DNA of 64,000 nt from Lichenostomus cassidix (lineage: Eukaryota; Chordata; Aves; Passeriformes; Meliphagidae): contig CM039193.1 of NCBI GenBank assembly GCA_008360975.2, positions 12,328,501 to 12,392,500 on the forward strand, in the 5' to 3' direction. The position numbers were made by a program, and so were the translations under genes. Shown here in pieces: positions 51,801-64,000 of the stretch; position 1 is the first letter of the stretch, and the number at the start of each line of letters is the position of its first letter. A model generated the notes under the pieces. It saw only the letters and a list, made by a program, of their open reading frames with translations, searched no databases and was not told where the DNA came from.

Positions 51801-53570
51801 GATTTTTTTGGTTTTATTTTTGTGGGTTTTTTAAAACAGTGTAATTAAACTGGATAAGATAGTGACCAGCTCGTTTTAATGCAAAGAGCCTCACCAAGGA
51901 GAGGGAGCTGCAGCTGAAACAGAACTGCCACGATTGAAGGAGTATATTGTTTAGAGCTTTTATTAATGGTGTTAGAATGAAAAGTATATTTATGAAATGT
52001 AATAGAGAGTTTGAATCACACAATGAGTGAAATACAATAGTATAAAATACATGTTTGTGAAGTTAGGACCATTAAGGCTGCCTGATGTAAACTGAGGATA
52101 ATCCTTGATGCAGTTTTGGAAAAGAAAGATTGGGTGAATTTACTTATTGCCGTGTCATTATGAGCCATCAAAATAATGAAGCAGAGATCTAAGTAATGAG
52201 GAGTAAATCCTGATATGTCAGAATAAGTATCTGCAGTAAGGATAGGAAGATGTTAATGTCATCATGTGCTGGTGAGGCTCTGTGTGGAACAATGCTGTGT
52301 ACTTCTCATCAGTCATATTGCAGGAAGTTGAATTAAAACTGGAAACAGGTGCAGAGAGGGCTGGTGAGAAGAAATGAAGTGCTCATGACACAGGAGAGGT
52401 CTAAGCAACAGTGGTTTATTTCTCTGGCAAAACAACAGCTCTGTGGGGATGCTTGTTCTGCATAAATCTGGGAAGGGCTAAGCACTGCAGGGGAAGATGA
52501 GTGCTTCCAGTAAAAGAGCAGAGGCACACAATGCAAAATAAATTACCCATTGGTAAACCTAGACTGAAAAGAGAAAGAAATTGATGACAACGTGGTGAAG
52601 ATTGCAAAATCTTGGATCCACTTTTCTCCAGTGGTATGTTGAGATGTTCAGTCATTTGCTTGGCTACGTGTAGCTTCTCAGCAAAGATTGCAACAACATA
52701 AAAGTCCATTTAAAATATTATACTAGCTACCAGACAAACCTGTTTGTTCTCAAACAAGAAGTTTGTTTTTTTGCTATTTCTCATGTGCAGTGGGTATATA
52801 ACACTGCCCATGCATATTCAAGCCCTTGTGGTATTCAGACTAGAATTCATTCATTCTGAATTGATTTGGGTTTGAATTCTCATGAAGGTAAGTTCACACA
52901 GCACTGACAAGTCATTGCACAAGTGACAAAACATCAGCACTTGGAATAATTGCATTTTTAAACAAGTGCTTTTATGGCTGTTAAAAATGCTCCTTTTCCT
53001 GAGTGCACAAAATGCTGTGTGTCAAGGACAGATTTAAGGACTAGTCTAGCTGGGTGGGGATTGTTTTGGCCTTACTTATTTTAAAGGGCACATTAGGTAT
53101 TTTTTTAACAAATAAAGCTATCAAGCATCAGAGTGTTTTCAGTGCTGAACTATTAATCCTCTTGTTCATGCTGGATTAAAAATTTGCTGTCAGCATTGGA
53201 AGGAGCTGCATTCCCTGGGTGGGGGGTCAGGTCTTCATCTTTGGTTATTAGGTGAAGTGCTTTTAAATATCTGTCAACAATTGTTTATCTGCTTTGACTT
53301 CCATTGGAAGAGTTGATGAGTGAGGATCACCAAACCTATGACAGTTCACATGGAAGACTTTGTGGCATATGATGAGATGTTTGCATGGCAGCAAATGCTG
53401 CCAACATTCATCCAATGTATTTGTTCTGTTTGGTGTGTATATGAATTTGGACTTGGGATGTTTATAATGATGGATGTCTTTCCCCCATCCACTGATGACA
53501 AGATGTCCTTTTACTTTGAAGTTTGCTTTCTTCAGTGCACAGCAAGGATATAGCTCTGCAGAAATTTTTA

Positions 53571-53629
53571 GTTCTTTCTTTTCCTTCCCTTTCCTTTCCT
53601 TTTTAAAATTTTTTTTTATTTTATTTTAG
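53571..53629 (+). repeat. Pyrimidine-rich (CCTTT)n-like tract ending in an AG
   Basis: A C/T-rich tract with several ccttt units, then a T-rich stretch ending ttttattttag. It resembles a strong acceptor, but the sequence after it has stops in all frames and no matching donor nearby, so I call it simple sequence with a cryptic acceptor. Confidence 0.6.
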
Positions 53630-56600
53630 TAATCTGCTAATATAACATCTGCTTGTTATATTTTTAAAGAACTAATGTATTCCTCCCTTTATTCTCTTTT
53701 GCTGTCTTCCTCCCTATCTGTTTTTCTCCAAACTGCTGCTTTCATCCCTACTCCAACCAGCTTGACTTCCAGGTCAGTATTTTCTGCTCTCCTACTTAAT
53801 GCTCCTTCCACAATGAAGGTTTTCATTGATGCTTCATTTATTTGGCTGTTTTGATTCCACATTAATAACTTATGTTTGTATTTTATTGTTTTTATTCTGC
53901 TTGCCGCTATTGTGAAGTTTTTGGTCATTTCATTTCTAGACCAGAAACTTTGCAGTAAATAAATCTTTTTCTCAAAAGCCTGTAAGAAAAAAATGTTTAT
54001 TAACAACATATTTAATTCATATGTTGTTTTGTGTGAAGATTTTTTTCTTCTTTCAGTTTTGCTTATGTTATCTTTTTTTAGGGAATTCAACATTGGCAAT
54101 TTTTTGGTAGATAAGCCAACCAGCAGGAAATGAGCAGTGGCAGTTGTATACAGAGAGATTTATACCTAAGATCAGAGAATTATTCTTAATACTTTTCCAT
54201 TGCCCCTTTTACTGTCATTACAAGGAGAATACAAGGAGTTGCAGTGGTTCAGAAACTTTCAGCTGTTTGTGCTGGCCAGGTTCTGGACTAGCACAACTCT
54301 AGAGGAGTTTCTGCAGGTATGGTTACAGGTTACCATGCAGCACATTTGACTAGAATCATAGCAAATGTTCAATCTGCCTTTGTAAGATGTTCAGTTCTGA
54401 AGTGTTAGTAATTTTTCTGTCCAAGTGTACTTTTTGCACAGCACTGTTCTCTATTCATATGGAAGCAGAGCTTGGGAGAGTTTTGGTTTCAGCCTCAAAA
54501 CCAGGCACAATTCACATTTCACAGCTCAGGCATGTCAGAGAAGTTTCTGACACAGACATCTTTGAACTGCACAGCTTAAGATGGCTCATTGCAAAAAAGA
54601 TTGAGAACTTTTTTCCTCCGATGTACTGTCATGTATGTCATAATCACAAGTTACTTTCCAGCTGAAAAATTTTGTTTCTGAGATTTGAGGCTTATTGATT
54701 GCAGTAATGAATTGGATGAACACTAAATTTATTGTCCATCTATTTCAAGCACAATTTTATGTGCTTGAAGGGTTAGTTATCACATCCAAATGATGAAAAT
54801 ACTTTGGTAGTTTATTTTCAGATTCTTTCTTTCTTCCAGAAGTTTAATTAAATGCATTTTTTCTGGAGTCAGCTATGATGAAATTATTGTCTGTATGTGA
54901 CCACTTTGCATTTCTATCAGAGCATACTCAACATTGATTGAAAATCTCTCTAGCTCGAGAGAGCCTAAAGAAAGGTATTATGCTATGGGGTTGTCACTAT
55001 GGTTGATTTCACTGGAATTCGATGATTGGTATGCAGAAACATTTGTTCAGCAGTTGGAGGTGCAATTTCTGTTATTTTTTATTGACCTAAAAAACCAACT
55101 GACCTTGTTGAAGCAAACTGTCCTCGTAACACTGTCAACTTCCATCCCTAGAGTCCGGATAAGTTGTAGAGTATGATTAGAATTTATTGTGGGAATTCAG
55201 TGAAGTGTTAAGTTTTCTCAGCTTGAATCTTCATTAAGTTCAAAACTTAATTTAAGAAACAGATCTATTAATTTCTGTAATTTCTGCTAATCAATATGTT
55301 CTTAGTTGTCATTTTATTCATCCATAATTATATGAGGTTGTTATGGTTAGAAAAGTGCTGCATCTGTTTTATAACATAATGAGCTATCAATACTGATGAC
55401 AAAGAAGAAAATCAAATACATTGCCATAATCTCCCCATGTGCACCTGCCTGTACAAAATAAAAATATTCTGAGCACAACCACCAGGACAGGGACATCCTC
55501 CCAGCTTTAGGGTACAGCAGGTTACACACTGCCCCAACTTTGCTACCTGCAGATAAGGAGGAGATGGAGATTTTTTCCATGTGTAATACACTGACCAGTG
55601 CTAGAAAGTTTCCCACCAACCTCTGATGTTGGCCTTCCTGACTGTTTCTGTGGGAGGCCAGAGCTCAGTGAGATGTGCAAGGGAAGGTCCAGCAGAGTTT
55701 TAAATTTAACCTACAAGCCGTCCACAGTTTTGTCAAATGTCAGTTTGATGGTTCCAAGGGCAGAGTGATATGTTGTTCAAAGATAATTTCCCTGGAGAAA
55801 TTGAGATAGTGTACTACTGAAAACTGAGAGAATCTGTGATATACATTACTCTTCTGAGAGACTGGTTATTCTGAGTGAGAAACATAGTTGTCACATAGGG
55901 TAACAGGCAGATTGCTGACATGTCTTTCTCTTTTTTGTCTATTTGCTACTTATGCAGAACTGACATTTTAGCATTTAAATATTTTGAAAGAGATGACATT
56001 TTGAGAAGGGATTATTTAGATTTATCTGATCACGTGTGGTTAAAAATTTTTGTAAATTTCATTTTATTTAACAAATAGTGAAGTAGAAAGTTTATTTCTT
56101 TGGAATTCTACTTTCTTAAGAAAAAACCCCAAAATAATATGTTATAAAATAAGCAGAAATTATAGTGATGAACAATAAAAAGATACAAGCAGGGCCCTGG
56201 GACAGAATGATGCACTGTTTGTTTACATCCCACTCACTGCTGAACCTGTCTGCTAGTTCTGTGCTTTCAGTTTGCTGAAAGCCATGCAAAGGTTGAAATA
56301 TAAAGGGATTATTTAAATAAGGAAGGATAATTTTTAATTTCTCAGTGATTGGCTTGTTTTGGGATTTGATTTGGAGTGTAAATATTCTGTTAAGTAAACA
56401 GATATGCAGTATGAAGTGGATATGAGGAGAAAAGAGCTCTGCCTTGCTGAAGGGAAAATATCAATTTTGGATTGGGTTGGATGTGACACCACAACTCTGT
56501 TGGGGAAGAAAGAACATAAGAAGCTGTTACCCTTCCCTTTCATAGTTCAAGACATCAATATTTCTTATGCTTCTCCAGACCTGCTGCCTCCTAGTTTTCC

Positions 56601-58342
56601 TCAGGGGCAAGTTCCCCAGAGGATATTTCTTTGCCTCTTGAACCTGTGCATAAAGTAGCCCCAGAGCAGTGCCTGGGGAGCTTGGTGACTGCCTGGGCTC
56701 AGCGCTGTCAGGGTTCCCTGTGCACCGTGGAGGGCTGTGTGAGTGAAGAATCATTGAGAGATAGCACAGCTTGCCCTCAAAAAGCTGTGACTGAGAAGAG
56801 ACAGGGGCACTAAATTTAGGAATTGGGCTGTTGGTGGAACCGCTCCTTCGACTCATATTGTTTGCTTTCACAGTGCAGGAGCAACATGCCTGGGCAACAT
56901 GATTGTGACTGGATTGAAATGCTCTGATCTGAATTTATAACAGGGGGAAGTTTGTATCTCTAAGCAAGAATCATACAAAGTGTACCTGATTTATTTGGAG
57001 GTCGGAAGAAGTTACTGGAAAAGTATGGAAAGCTTGATTTATGTTGCATGATAGTGGCTGGATTGATCCTGAGAACTTCTAGGGTGAGCCAGGAGTTGCA
57101 GTCAAAAAGCTTGATCCAGAAGGAAATTGCAATGAGACATGGAGTGCTGCAGAGGAGGTGTGATCCTGATTGCTGTCAGGCTGAGCTGGCCATGCTGTGG
57201 AGCAGTTGGATGCAGAGAAAAACTGGAAAGAGTTGGGAGGTGGTGGAGCTTTTTTTTCTGTTTGTTTGTTTGTGTGGAGATGCTTTGTTTGCTTGGTATT
57301 TTAAAGAAAAAAGCTTTCCTGGACTACAGCTGGATAGGAGCTGATGGACCAGTAGCAGGACTGCAACTCCTTGGTTGCAAATTTCAGGCAACAAATTATT
57401 TCCAGTAACTGGTTACAGTTATTGCTAATGGTCTCAATTAATAAAATAGCTGAGCAAGCGATCGCCATATTAAATCAGATCAAATATCCTTCTCATCCAG
57501 TGTGCTGTCATCAGCAGTGTGTTTTCTTTTTTTTTTTGAAGAACATCAGAAGAAAATGCACAACAATCCTGGGTGTAGGAGAGAGATGTGTGACAGATGA
57601 GTCTTCTGGTCCGAATTTCACACATGTTCATGAAGTGTCATCCAGCAGGAATGTGCTGGGGAAGGCAGCAGTGTGATGCTTGGGGTTTCAGTGCTTGCAG
57701 TGCAGATCTGTGTTGAAACAAAGTGACATGAACCATAGTTTGGAACAGGATTCTAGTACGGCTTTTTCATTCATGCATTATCCTCACGTGGATACTTCTA
57801 GCATCTCTCTAGGGCTTTGGAGGGAACTGTGTCAGACTAAACACTTCTTAAATAAAGGTTTTGGAAAACTTCCCAGATTGTGTGTTAGGTAAACCCTTCC
57901 TCCCACGTTTTTGTCTTTGAGGTGAGAAATGTTTCAGTGACTTCTGTGACACTCGCTTTATTTCTACCAGGCAGAGTTCTGTCCTTCCCAGGACAATAAT
58001 ATGGTTTTGTGGTGCATTTGGAGGCAAAATAGTTGTCTCACTGAAAAAAAGCCATAATATGAGCATTAAGAAATCTGAAGCCAGCCTTCAAGCAACTGAA
58101 ATAATGAAATATAAAGGAAGGGAGTGTAAGGGGGTGAGAAGAAGGGTTTTATTGAGACCCACAGATCTCTGGGGGCTGCAAGCCTGCTCTTTTGAGTGAA
58201 GCTAAAATAGCTATGTAGCCTGTAGGAGCTGGGAATGTAATGAAAACATTGAAGATACTAAAATCCATTTATCTTAGCTGCTGATTCTGGGCTTGATGGC
58301 ATTTTTGCACTCAGCTGGAGAATTAGTGATATAGGAATGAAT

Positions 58343-58364
58343 TTTTAAAAAATATTTTTTAAAA
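58343..58364. repeat. 22-bp perfect AT palindrome
   Basis: Four T, six A, TA, six T, four A: a perfect self-complementary sequence made only of A and T. AT-only palindromes can extrude as cruciforms and may be unstable in length. No other role can be seen. Confidence 0.75.
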
Positions 58365-61300
58365 TATTGCTTTGTTTGGATGACTTTTTTATCCCATGTT
58401 TGTGCTGGTCGTTTTGTTTCCAGTTCTTTCTAACAGAGAGATGTGGAGAAAACACAGAGGGGTACCTTCCAGATCTGATGAGTAGATGAACTGTGACATG
58501 GAGTTTGGTGTAGTCTCAGCATCAGGTGAATGGCAGAAAGAAGAGCAAGCATTCTTCTTCAGGCAGAGATGATAATATTCATTTCTTGCTGATAATATAT
58601 TTTCTCAGGCATGTGCAAAAGAGTGGCCTTTATGACCTAAAGTCAGTTTGGCCGAGGTTAACCAAAGAGAATTACCTGCCTCAAAAGGGCAACAAAATTT
58701 TACTCAGTTGCCATACATTTCTTTCCTATGGGAACGTCATAATGTCCTGTTGGCCTTCCTGGCAAGAATGGAAATCCAACACCAGGCTGATAAGATTTTC
58801 CTCTCTCTCCAGGAGGCATCCACTCAAGCTTTCTTTCTCATCCCATAAGTTAAGGAAGCTGAGCTACTTCCCTTTATGTCACTGTAGAAAAAGACTTTTT
58901 TTTTTTTAGTAACAAGATCAAGTGGCACAATTGTAAAAATGAAATTTTGTCACAGGGTGAGCCGTGGGGTCATAGATTATGTTGTCACACAGGTTAGGAG
59001 TTTAAATAGTTATAAAGGAAGTGGAAGGGAGTTGAAGTCTTGCTCCTGCTCCTTTTCAATGGGAAATAAAGAGGGGAAAATAGAGTCCTTTCATAGAGCA
59101 AAATAAAAGAGAGGCAAAAAGGTCTGCTAGATTTTTTGCTTTGGGTTAATGAGGGTAAGAAGAGCAATGCTGAGACAGGATATACAAGATTTTTTTTTAA
59201 TAGGATGGCACTAGGTTAGTCAGATATGCAAGGAAAGGAATTTCTTGAGATTTGGGGATGAAGTAGTCCTCAAAAATAGTGTGGATTTTATGACAACAGA
59301 CATGTAAGAAAGTCTTGGTGTGGTTGTTTTTCTTTTGAGTATGCTTAACAAAACCACAGAATATTTATCTATTTATTGATTATTTTATTTGTCCCTTAAG
59401 AAGTTTTGATTCAAAACGCTTTGCTCCCATGTGCATATGCAGTGGTCTGTATTAATCTGTGAGCTTTTAAAGGGTCTTTGCCTGTAGGAGTATTTCTGCT
59501 TGTAATGTTAAAATTTGATAGACCAATTATTTTCTTAATGGTTGGGATAGCTGCTTTTGTTTATTCATTTAAGTCATTGTTTAATTTGATATCAGTGTGG
59601 TAATTGTATTAGCTAACAAAAGGAAAATAAGAAAAGCTAAGAATAAGGACACACCAGATTTTAGATGATTTGGACACTAATAATTCTTTAGGTCATAGGA
59701 TCTTGATTAAAAAACCAACATGAAAGTTTTAAATGCAAATGGCAGCACAGAAAGTCACTGCTTGGTTTTTTATTACTATGTTATTAAACTTATGGTGACT
59801 GTAGTCTAAGTTATTAAATCAATTCAGCAGTAAAGCATGAGGGCTTTCTTTTAGAAAAAAATTACTTTTGTTCGAGGTATGTTATGTTTTCTTTGTTATA
59901 TTAAAAATTCAGCCTGTCACAGGTAGAGGTTTTCTTATCATGATATCTATTTCCTACAGAAAATCCATCTCTGGGTTGTAAGTGAATAAAGTGTCATTGT
60001 TTGTGTCAGGAATGTGTCTGCTCAGTACCCATCTTGATGTCTCTTGGGGTGTTTATAGTCTGTTAGAGTCCAACCCAGTTTGGTTTTTCAGGTTTATTGA
60101 TAGATAGTAGCAAATGCATTTGTATTCAATGAAAATGCTAGAAACAATACTTAACTCTGCTCATATTGTAATAAAATTCTAGCTTTTAGATTTCAATGGA
60201 ATTAGACCTGAATTTTAAAGCACTACCCTTATGCTGGTTTAGTCAACTCTGCATAGACTCTCATTCTTCAGACAGTGAGAACTGAACTGTTAGGAACATT
60301 TCTACTGAGTCTTACTGAAGTAACGTAATTTGGAGTGGACATTCACATGGTTGGGATTTACAGGATCAGGTCTTCTGCATGACTAGCTGCTGAGTCCCAG
60401 AGTGCCTAGTGAAATGTTAAGATTTGTTTCATTGCTCACATACATGAATTCTTTCTAGAGGTGATGACTATTTATAAAGGAGAAAGAGATGATCTGTTAG
60501 AAACAAAAATTTTTTTTCATGTAATAATGATGGTAATCTGCCCAGTGCATACCTAGAACAATGGGTGAAGATGTTTATTTAAAATACATGTACTACATTG
60601 AATTTTAAAACACATTTTTGGGAATTTCTTATCTTATCTAGATTACTTGTTTAAATTTCATAAAATAGTTTGGTCTGGTTGATTTGGTTTGGTCTTTTTT
60701 GTTTGTTTCTGTGGAAACATTCTTTGCTCTCTGATTTTTTTATCTTTTATTTGCTGAGGAGCACAGCTTCCTAGCACACTGGAGAATTTTTTTGATTGAC
60801 TTGCAGACAGCTGGTCCCATTGCAATGCTGTTTAAAGTGATTAAAATTATTGCAGAGACATATTCCTTTAGAAAATGTTACAGATTTTGCTCTTGGGACT
60901 GTTTTGCATGTCTGCATTTTTTGGATGCTTTGAGGGGAAAAAAAACCTTTATGAAATAGAGTAAAGGCTATACTAACATGTAGCACTTATTTTTGGCTGA
61001 CATTACCAGCTTTTTGTCCAAGGTACCCAGGTGGCTAATTAAAGCAGGGAATTTAATGAAATAGTTTGATTTTCTTTAGCTATCAGAGATGAAAACATTG
61101 GGGGTTAGATAATACACACTACTGTAAAATAAAATCTGAATGATATATATATGCAGAAACTTAGTGTTTAATACTTGTCTTAAAAAGTAGAACTGAAGGA
61201 ATTAAATGTCCTATAGTTAGACTTGTGAGATCAATTTGTGTGCTACTCCAGAACAAGAAAAAGCCACAAACGGGGTTCAAGTGCAGTCATTACAGCTCTA

Positions 61301-62836
61301 TCATACCTGCAAGAACTAATTCCTACTACTGCTTTGCTGTTTATATTTCTCCTGATCAAAGGTTTGGGTTCTCATGGCACTGATGTCTGTTTGCTACAAA
61401 GACATTTCAATTACATTTTAAATAGAATGAACAGTGCATTTCAGGTTAGGGCATCTTGCTGTGTGCACAGGAGACTGATGGGCTCTGAGTTCTTTGGACT
61501 GGATGGCAGAAGAGATAAAGCTAAAGGGCTGTTTAAGGATTTTTGTCTTCTCCCTTTTCCTGTCCCACTTGGATCTATGATACTCTAAGTGGATCTCAAT
61601 ATTTAGCAGTCATAGATGGTTCTTCAGCAGTGTGAGAAGTCAGAGCTGCTGCAGTCTATTGGCTCCAGTGTTGGCATTCTGAGGCCATGGGAAAAACTGT
61701 TGGATGCTGAGGAAGACAGAGTTAGGCACTGCTGTCATTTAGATCCCTGATTTTAACTCTAGTGCCCAGCTGAGGTGGAAATCAATGGCTGGGGAGCCTT
61801 CTGTGTGTTGAGAAAGGTCGTAAAATTATCCCAGGTCAGAAAGATTCAGGAAGAGGAATGGGAAATTATTAGTGGTTGATTTTTGTGGAGTAGCATATCT
61901 AAGGTGAATGAATATTCAGTTAGGAGCAATGGCTAGGTATCATAAATAAATAAACTTAACTAGTAGTAAGATAGCATCTGAGGAAGTGTATTTCTTTATA
62001 TAATCTTTTTCTCTTTAGGAGTGAGAGAATGGCTAATGTACTAAAGTAATCAGATTTTATTTAGAATTTTTTCTTTTACCTGGTGTTTATCTCTTCTTTA
62101 TTAACTTCCAATATTATTGCCATCTAGTATTTGTATGGCATGGGTGTTTGCTGGATACTGCTTCTCTGATACTGAATTATCAAATGAGTTAGGAGATGCC
62201 CATAACATCCTTCAATTTGTAATTCTATAACAGATCAGAATTTATTTACTTTTAACATTTAAAAAAAAAAAATTAAACTATTCAAGATGTGTTTATATTC
62301 TAGCTCTGTTTTCAAGACAGTTTAGTTTCACTCTGAATCCTTTTTTGATCCTAAGCTGCTAGATCTTCTATGACAGTTGCTGACTGGCTATAACCACATG
62401 AACACAAACAAATGTAAATTTGTTTTCTGAAAAACTGTCATTAATCCTACTTTTTAATGTTTGGCCAAGATTAAGCATCTGTGCAAAGAGTTAGTCATCT
62501 ACACCGCTTTTTAGTCTGCTTTGTTTCCTAAATGTTTATGAGCTCAGAACATCATTGCTTGAAGCCAAATGTAGTGTTGGCACCACTCCAGTGTTCTCTG
62601 GACTTGGTGCTTTAGGGTTGGTTTGTAGCCTGGCTTTCCAGCCCTGTGAAGTTTGTAAAATCACAAATGCAGCAGAGTGTTGGTTAATAACCAGCTTGAG
62701 ATGACTGTAATGTCTGGCTCAGAGGTTAAAGAATTTAGCTCCCTGAAAGAGAAAAGATGCCTGACTTCAAAATGAACTATAACAATGTGGAAAATCAGAG
62801 AGCTGTGGATTTCATCTTCCTGCTTTGGGGCAATTA

Positions 62837-62870
62837 CACTATCAGAAAATGCTGCACTATCAGAAAATTA
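62837..62870 (+). repeat. 18-bp tandem duplication
   Basis: cactatcagaaaatgctg at 62837-62854 is followed by cactatcagaaaatta at 62855-62870. The first 14 bases are identical and the last part diverges. A small local duplication. Confidence 0.8.
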
Positions 62871-63341
62871 TTAACTTGTGATGGTAAGAGCAGTTCTACT
62901 GGCCAGACCCCCACAACACACACTTCAGATTTTGAAGGCATATGTCTTAAGCAGTAGTCTTTTATTTATTTTATTCTGTCTAATGAATTTTGTGGTCTTA
63001 GAGCTTTAAATTCAAGCAGTGGAGCAGAACACATGAAATGAATTCCACATGATAAAGAGTAATGTAGACTCAACAATGCACATCAGCATAGCTACTAGAA
63101 AGCTGTGTGGATATTTTATCATATATCATGGTCATATATCTATGGTCATGGCATATGATATTTTATGCTGATTGTGTACTGTTTCCAAATATTTTTCTAT
63201 TTCTCATGTTTATTTTTTACTTATCCTAATCTTCTATTTTATTCAAAAGCATTTTAGAAACAGAGCCACATGAAAACATACCAGAGCAAGTAACTTAAAT
63301 ATTCTAGTGGACCAAGGATTATATTAGATAGTTGCTATTTG

Positions 63342-63365
63342 AAAAAAAAAAAAAAGAAAAAAAAA
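63342..63365. repeat. A-rich homopolymer with one G
   Basis: A14, one G, then A9. Low-complexity sequence, followed by ggctgatgg. No retrocopy was recognised beside it. Confidence 0.9.
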
Positions 63366-64000
63366 GGCTGATGGGGAATATATTTTTATACTTATTTGCT
63401 GCATTGGACTCCCCCAGTACATTTATTGCAGGTCTAAAAACTCCTCAGCTAGGCTTTTTAACTGTAGCATTTTCTTTTCATTTCCATAGGTATGTAGCCA
63501 GTTGTGGAATAGAGTCTATGACAGAGCTTTCTTTAATTTCCTTCTCTTCAAGATTTTGCATATCACGGGCACCAGATGTTTTCCTTTGCAGCTTTACCAT
63601 GTTCTGCTTTTCAGTGTGGCATTAGACAGAAGCTGAAACAGGGAGTTGTGGGAGGGAGGGGTGATGAAAGAAGTGGCTAGCGTTGGCATAAAATTGAACT
63701 TCTTACAGAGATTAAATGTACATGAATTTATCATTTACTCAACATGAGATTGGAAACCAATTTATGTTTTAACAAACATCATGAAGTCATATTGCACCGT
63801 CAAAATTTCTGACAAATACATTTATATATGAAGTTGTCGATGTAGTTTTTCCAATATTAATTTTGGTTTTATACTGAGTAAGTCTGTGCTTACAATTACG
63901 AGATAGAATTACAACAGGAAACTGATTTTTGCTTGGAGTGGCAAACAGATAACCTATATTTGATCTAGTTGTCTGCTTTTTCTTTTCTGGGCAAATTGAA

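Larger units (their letters stand above)
48883..64000 (+). other. ERC2: ERC2 intron, 5' part (next exon outside window)
   Basis: Intronic sequence from donor gtaatt at 48883 to the window end, at least 15.1 kb. I looked for the expected continuation (S-L-T-L-R followed by a K/N-rich helix) and did not find it. Contents are a pyrimidine-rich block at 53571-53629, an AG|GT juxtaposition at 53771-53774, a 22-bp AT palindrome at 58343-58364, an 18-bp tandem repeat at 62837-62870, an A-rich run at 63342-63365, and GC-richer unrecognised patches near 56580-56820 and 57040-57260. Open frames on either strand, including 53689-54099 on the minus strand, look like chance. Confidence 0.8.

Noticed and set aside
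53571..53660. Strong-looking acceptor after a CCTTT tract
   Set aside because: The sequence after the AG has stops in all frames and lacks a nearby donor, so no exon was called.
53689..54099. Open frame of 136 codons on the - strand
   Set aside because: It is the complement of a pyrimidine- and T-rich tract, giving a K/N/R-rich translation with no family match.
57040..57420. Possible retrocopy or repeat in a GC-richer patch with open frames
   Set aside because: No family, target-site repeat or poly(A) tail recognised. Overlapping frames in three registers suggest composition only.

Overview
This is a stretch of vertebrate nuclear DNA, most likely from a bird. It is AT-rich, almost entirely intronic and poor in interspersed repeats. 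The recognisable repeats are degraded CR1-type LINE fragments, which fit an avian (or other sauropsid) genome; no mammalian-type SINEs were seen. The species cannot be fixed from this window.

The only gene I can support is an internal part of ERC2 (CAST/ELKS2), on the + strand. ERC2 is a long coiled-coil scaffold of the presynaptic active zone. Five conserved coding exons are visible: 12858-13025, 33977-34114, 38483-38623, 39167-39307 and 48689-48882. A sixth, 36-nt candidate exon at 42724-42759 has good splice sites and would add 12 residues in frame. The first four exons and the candidate are all phase 0 at both ends. The last exon ends after two bases of a codon. Together they encode 260 residues (272 with the short exon) of continuous charged heptad-type helix, roughly residues 490-750 of the ~957-residue mammalian protein (my estimate from memory). 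The upstream exons, the promoter, and the C-terminal exons with the RIM-binding tail lie outside the window.

Layout: 1-12857 is the end of an upstream intron, holding a CR1 fragment near 590-1000. An intron of 20,951 bp follows the first exon and holds a GC-richer LTR-like module near 26185-26614, several short hairpins and a 37-bp tandem duplication. Between 33977 and 39307 three exons lie close together, with one CR1 tail between them. From 39308 to 48688 lies the interval that may hold the alternative short exon. From 48883 to the end is the start of another large intron with no further exon that I can find.

The most interesting observation is the 36-nt exon at 42724-42759. It has a long pyrimidine tract upstream, TGC motifs close to the acceptor and a TGCATG (Rbfox-type) motif about 260 nt downstream, which is the usual arrangement around neuron-regulated short exons. 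I found no RNA gene, CRISPR array or independent second gene.
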